From Pseudoscleropodium purum (taxonomy: Eukaryota > Streptophyta > Bryopsida > Hypnales > Brachytheciaceae): a stretch of DNA of 64,000 nt. The position numbers and the translations under genes are program-made. The first letter of the stretch is position 1. Each line of letters begins with the position of its first letter. Under the pieces are notes generated by a model. It made no database searches, was not told the DNA's origin, and worked only from the letters and a program-made list of their open reading frames with translations. Shown here piece by piece: positions 61,060-64,000 of this stretch. Location: contig OZ017803.1 of the NCBI GenBank assembly GCA_963969395.1, positions 10,230,001-10,294,000 on the forward strand, read 5' to 3'.

Positions 61060-61985
61060 CCTCACATAATAGCAACCCTTGTCCCTATAGACCTATAAGG
61101 ATAAAATGATTTATGGGTAGATTCCTATGGTCTCAATTTTTGTTGAGTTTTTTAAAAACTTTCTTAAGATAGGAAAACACAATAGCTTTGAGGGAATATA
61201 ATTTTCATTTCAACATGTGCCTAGGAGCAAAAATTACATCATCGTACTCACAAATTTTACCTTGGTGGTAGCAAAAGAAATCCACAAAATCTTGAAAAAA
61301 ATTGAATTTGTTTCCTAAAGATCATATTTTTGTCTACATGGCTTTTATTCATTCCATTTGTATTAGTGATGTGAAAGTTATAGAACATCTAGTTTTCCAA
61401 GCAATTGTAGCATCTTCTTGAGAAAATAACGCACTGAATTTGTTTTTGAACTCAATTTTCACAATTTTCAAATGAAGAAATTTCACTAGGTTCAGTTTGC
61501 TTGCTAGAACAATCTCATTGTTGGATCAATGTGTTCTAATTTCATCTTAAAGCTATTCACAATTTTGTTTTTCCTTCTATTTTGCACTAATTTCTACTTG
61601 ATAATTTTTTGAAGAATGAAAATTAAATGATTTAAATTTAAATTTTTTTTCAAACTCTCAAATCAATTTTTTTTTTATCATTTTAAAAAATTCAAACTTT
61701 TGTAGAAGAAAAAATTATAGTTTAAGAAGATTCAAAGTCAAATAATCTAATCATGCAAGATGCAAAAATAATTATTTTATTTACTTTAAATGCAAATACT
61801 TAGCAATCCATGCAACCAAAGTTTATCTCAAATTTCTTCCACACATTCTTACACTAGTTTAGTGCATGATCCTAGGATTAGATTTGCAAAAAATCAATTC
61901 TCAAAGTTTTTGCTCTTTGCAATAGAAATGACAATTTGATTTTTTTTCAATGAAAAAAAGTCCATGGTCCTTTAGGGGATAAAGT
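61060..61985 (+). mobile_element. TTAA-type element, family A, copy 3 (degenerate)
   Basis: Blocks shared in order with 44010-44906 include CCTATGGTCTCAATTTTTGTTGA, AATATAATTTTCATTTCAA, TTGTCTACATGGCTTTTATTC and CTTCTTGAGAAAATAAC. The ends are eroded and the TTAA flanks can no longer be assigned, so the limits are approximate. Confidence 0.6.
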
Positions 61986-63653
61986 GAAAATTTTAAAAAT
62001 GGATATTTTTCTTTCATTCCAATGACCTCTACTGTGGCTACAAAATAACTTATTGATGATCTCATATATTTTTTAAGAAAAACTCAATTTATATACAAAA
62101 CTAATAATTTTATACATGTTAGAGTGAGAATAACTATATCTTCATATAGGGATTGTTTTAGCTAAAAAGAACCCTTGTATGCTTTGTGAATGAAGCTTTG
62201 ATCCATAATATAATCTCCAACCATATCAAGGTTTTTTAAAGGGTTGTCTTGCAAAGGCCTTGCAATAACTGAAGCTTTGTCAATGCGATAAAATAGATTT
62301 TCTGCAGCCATACATACCTACAATATTTAATATCTATAATTGTTAAATTACCCACTGGTATTCTATTTAAGTACATCCACAATAAAATAATCACTTAACC
62401 CAATAACAACACGGTGACTTGAAAGTATCCAATGGATGACAAAGAATCCTTATATGTAAGATAGAAGTGCAAATGTTCATCTTCATAATTTTGCTTGGAA
62501 AGGGGAGTTCTTGCACAATAGTTTAATCTTTGATGCTTGTTTTTGGATTTTTTTAAGTAAATGATTTACTCTATACTAAAAAAGATGATTTTCATGCTGA
62601 CCAATTTGGTGTTTTAGGGTTAGGGAACATTCATGACAAACTAAGAAACATTTTAGTCTTATAGAGGGACAAGATAACATGACTAAAGATCAAGAGGTCA
62701 AAAATCCTACTAAAGTAAATCAGCCCATGATGGTCAAATGACCCTTGACGGACACCTAGAAAATGACCCATCATGGGTTTTTTCTAGTTTGTGAAATTTT
62801 AGCCACCATCAATGTCTTACATGATAGTGATGGAGTAATTAGTAACCTCTTTAAGAGCTTCTGACTTTTTAGTATAAATTCTTTGTAAGATTTGATTTTA
62901 TAGGTTTTTCATAGTAAAAAATATTTTGACTCCCTTAGGTGAGTTAGATGAGCATTATAAATTTAGATTTTGTTGGTTATAAGGTAGTCTGTAGACTCTT
63001 TTGGGTCATGATGCATTGAACACTTCAAAAATTAATTGCAAATTTATACTTTATCAAAAAAATATAATTTCAATTGTTCTCATTGTTTCTCGTACTTATT
63101 TTTATGTGAGAAAAAAATTGAAAAATCTCAGTAACACCATGAGACCAAACTCCTTACTTTGACCGTCATAGGCCATTTTACCTTATACTCCCCACTAGTG
63201 TCAATCTTCCATTGTACTCGAAGTTAATTTATTCCTATTATAGTTAATTTATGATCCATTGGTTGGAATGTATCCTTAAGGAATTGTTCAATACTTTTGA
63301 AGACTTGAAAATATGTTGTACAGTACACCTTTGAAGATCATTTTTAAAAAAAATTCAAAAAACAAACTAACAAGTTGTTGTCTTAAAAAGTCATTAAATC
63401 ATTATTTTTATTTCAAGAAGAATTTGACATAAGGATTGTAAACAGTGACCCACAATTCTGATCACTTTAGTTGGATATTTGTATTTGTATCTTTTGCAAG
63501 TGTTGGAGAATGGATACCAGAATTTGTGACCATTTTGACGGATGAAAGAATTAGTTTATTTATCTATGAAACATGTTTGTATTCATTTATTTATTCAAAA
63601 TTTGGACACCTAGTGCTAAAGGGGTTAATATTAAATTTCTTAAAAATATGTAC
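61986..63653. other. AT-rich intergenic or intronic DNA
   Basis: Nothing is recognised. Part of it may be an intron of the minus-strand coiled-coil gene whose exon ends at 63654. Confidence 0.45.
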
Positions 63654-63906
63654 CTGGCTTCGTGCAAGAGTCTTGGCAGCAATCATTTGAAGCATTGAAT
63701 CAATATTTAATTGCAAATCAGTTGTTTCTTGTCTCTTACTTTCAACTTTTTGTCTAGTAACACAAATATCATTATTTAGGGTTAAAATGGTATTAGCTGA
63801 GTTCTTCGTGTACTCTTGCAATTCTGATCTAATAATGTCAATCTGTGCTTCACAGTCAGCAAGATGTCCCTTTAGTTCTTCATGGCTTGCAGCCAATGTA
63901 GCATGC
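63654..63906 (-). CDS. Internal exon of a coiled-coil protein, gene incomplete
   Basis: The 253-bp exon lies on the minus strand between an acceptor (GACAG, just above 63906) and a donor (CCAG|GTACAT, below 63654). It encodes 84 residues in one open frame: HATLAASHEELKGHLADCEA, then IDIIRSELQEYTKNSA, LNNDICVTRQKVESKRQETT and LNIDSMLQMIAAKTLARSQ. The pattern of hydrophobic residues at heptad spacing and the lack of Pro and Gly-rich turns indicate a long coiled coil. I do not recognise the family; cytoskeletal or flagellar proteins are possible but unproven. The neighbouring exons lie beyond the window on the 5' side and possibly far below on the 3' side. Confidence 0.7.
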
Positions 63907-64000
63907 CTGTCAAATCCATAAAAAATTGTATATTTTCTATAAACAATTTTGTATACAATTTCAGAAGTCTAATATTCACTATTAGTGAATTACCTTTCAA

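Noticed and set aside
62398..63628. TTAACCCAATA and inverted TTAACCCCTTTAG as possible TTAA-element ends
   Set aside because: The two ends do not match beyond TTAACCC, and no related internal sequence was found.

Overview
The window looks like nuclear DNA of a land plant. It has split genes with short GT-AG introns, a plastid chaperonin with a transit peptide, a plant-type cytosolic pyruvate kinase, a Golgi nucleotide-sugar transporter and a UBC27-type E2. Exons are fairly GC-rich and lie in very AT-rich, gene-poor DNA. Short introns and the mixture of old DNA transposons fit a non-seed plant, perhaps a bryophyte. The species cannot be told from this sequence, and that placement is inference.

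Layout. At 1-1734 (minus) is the 5' part of a TXNDC9/phosducin-like-3 gene that runs off the left edge. Positions 1.7-8.2 kb are AT-rich intergenic DNA with a TTAA-flanked transposon and minisatellites. At 8.2-29.15 kb there is a large inverted duplication: two complete 8-exon CPN60A genes (plastid chaperonin-60 alpha, 605 aa each) point away from each other and form arms of about 3.75 kb. The arms enclose a 13.4-kb spacer. The spacer holds a 4.85-kb pogo-like (Tc1/mariner) transposon with readable ends and dead genes, a 1.79-kb CACTA element and some gene fragments. At 29.7-30.65 kb is a second type of TTAA-flanked element. At 31.1-33.2 kb (minus) is a two-exon cytosolic pyruvate kinase whose only intron contains a 27-bp minisatellite. 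At 36.2-37.3 kb (minus) is an intronless GONST3-like transporter, with a probable 5' leader reaching 39.2 kb where a foldback element begins. Positions 39.9-56.4 kb are mostly AT-rich repeats, including another TTAA element and a tandem duplication with a 1.3-kb offset. At 57.3-59.1 kb (plus) is UBC27. The right edge carries one exon of an unrecognised coiled-coil gene (minus).

The genes are unrelated housekeeping genes and form no operon or cluster. I found no convincing new biological system. The items most worth checking are the patchwork identity between the two CPN60A copies, the stop-codon pattern in the pogo-like element (every stop explained by one C:G to T:A change), and the two TTAA-flanked element types, which look piggyBac-like, a superfamily seldom reported from plants.

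Exon limits were set by matching remembered protein families and GT/AG sites by eye. No alignment or database search was run.
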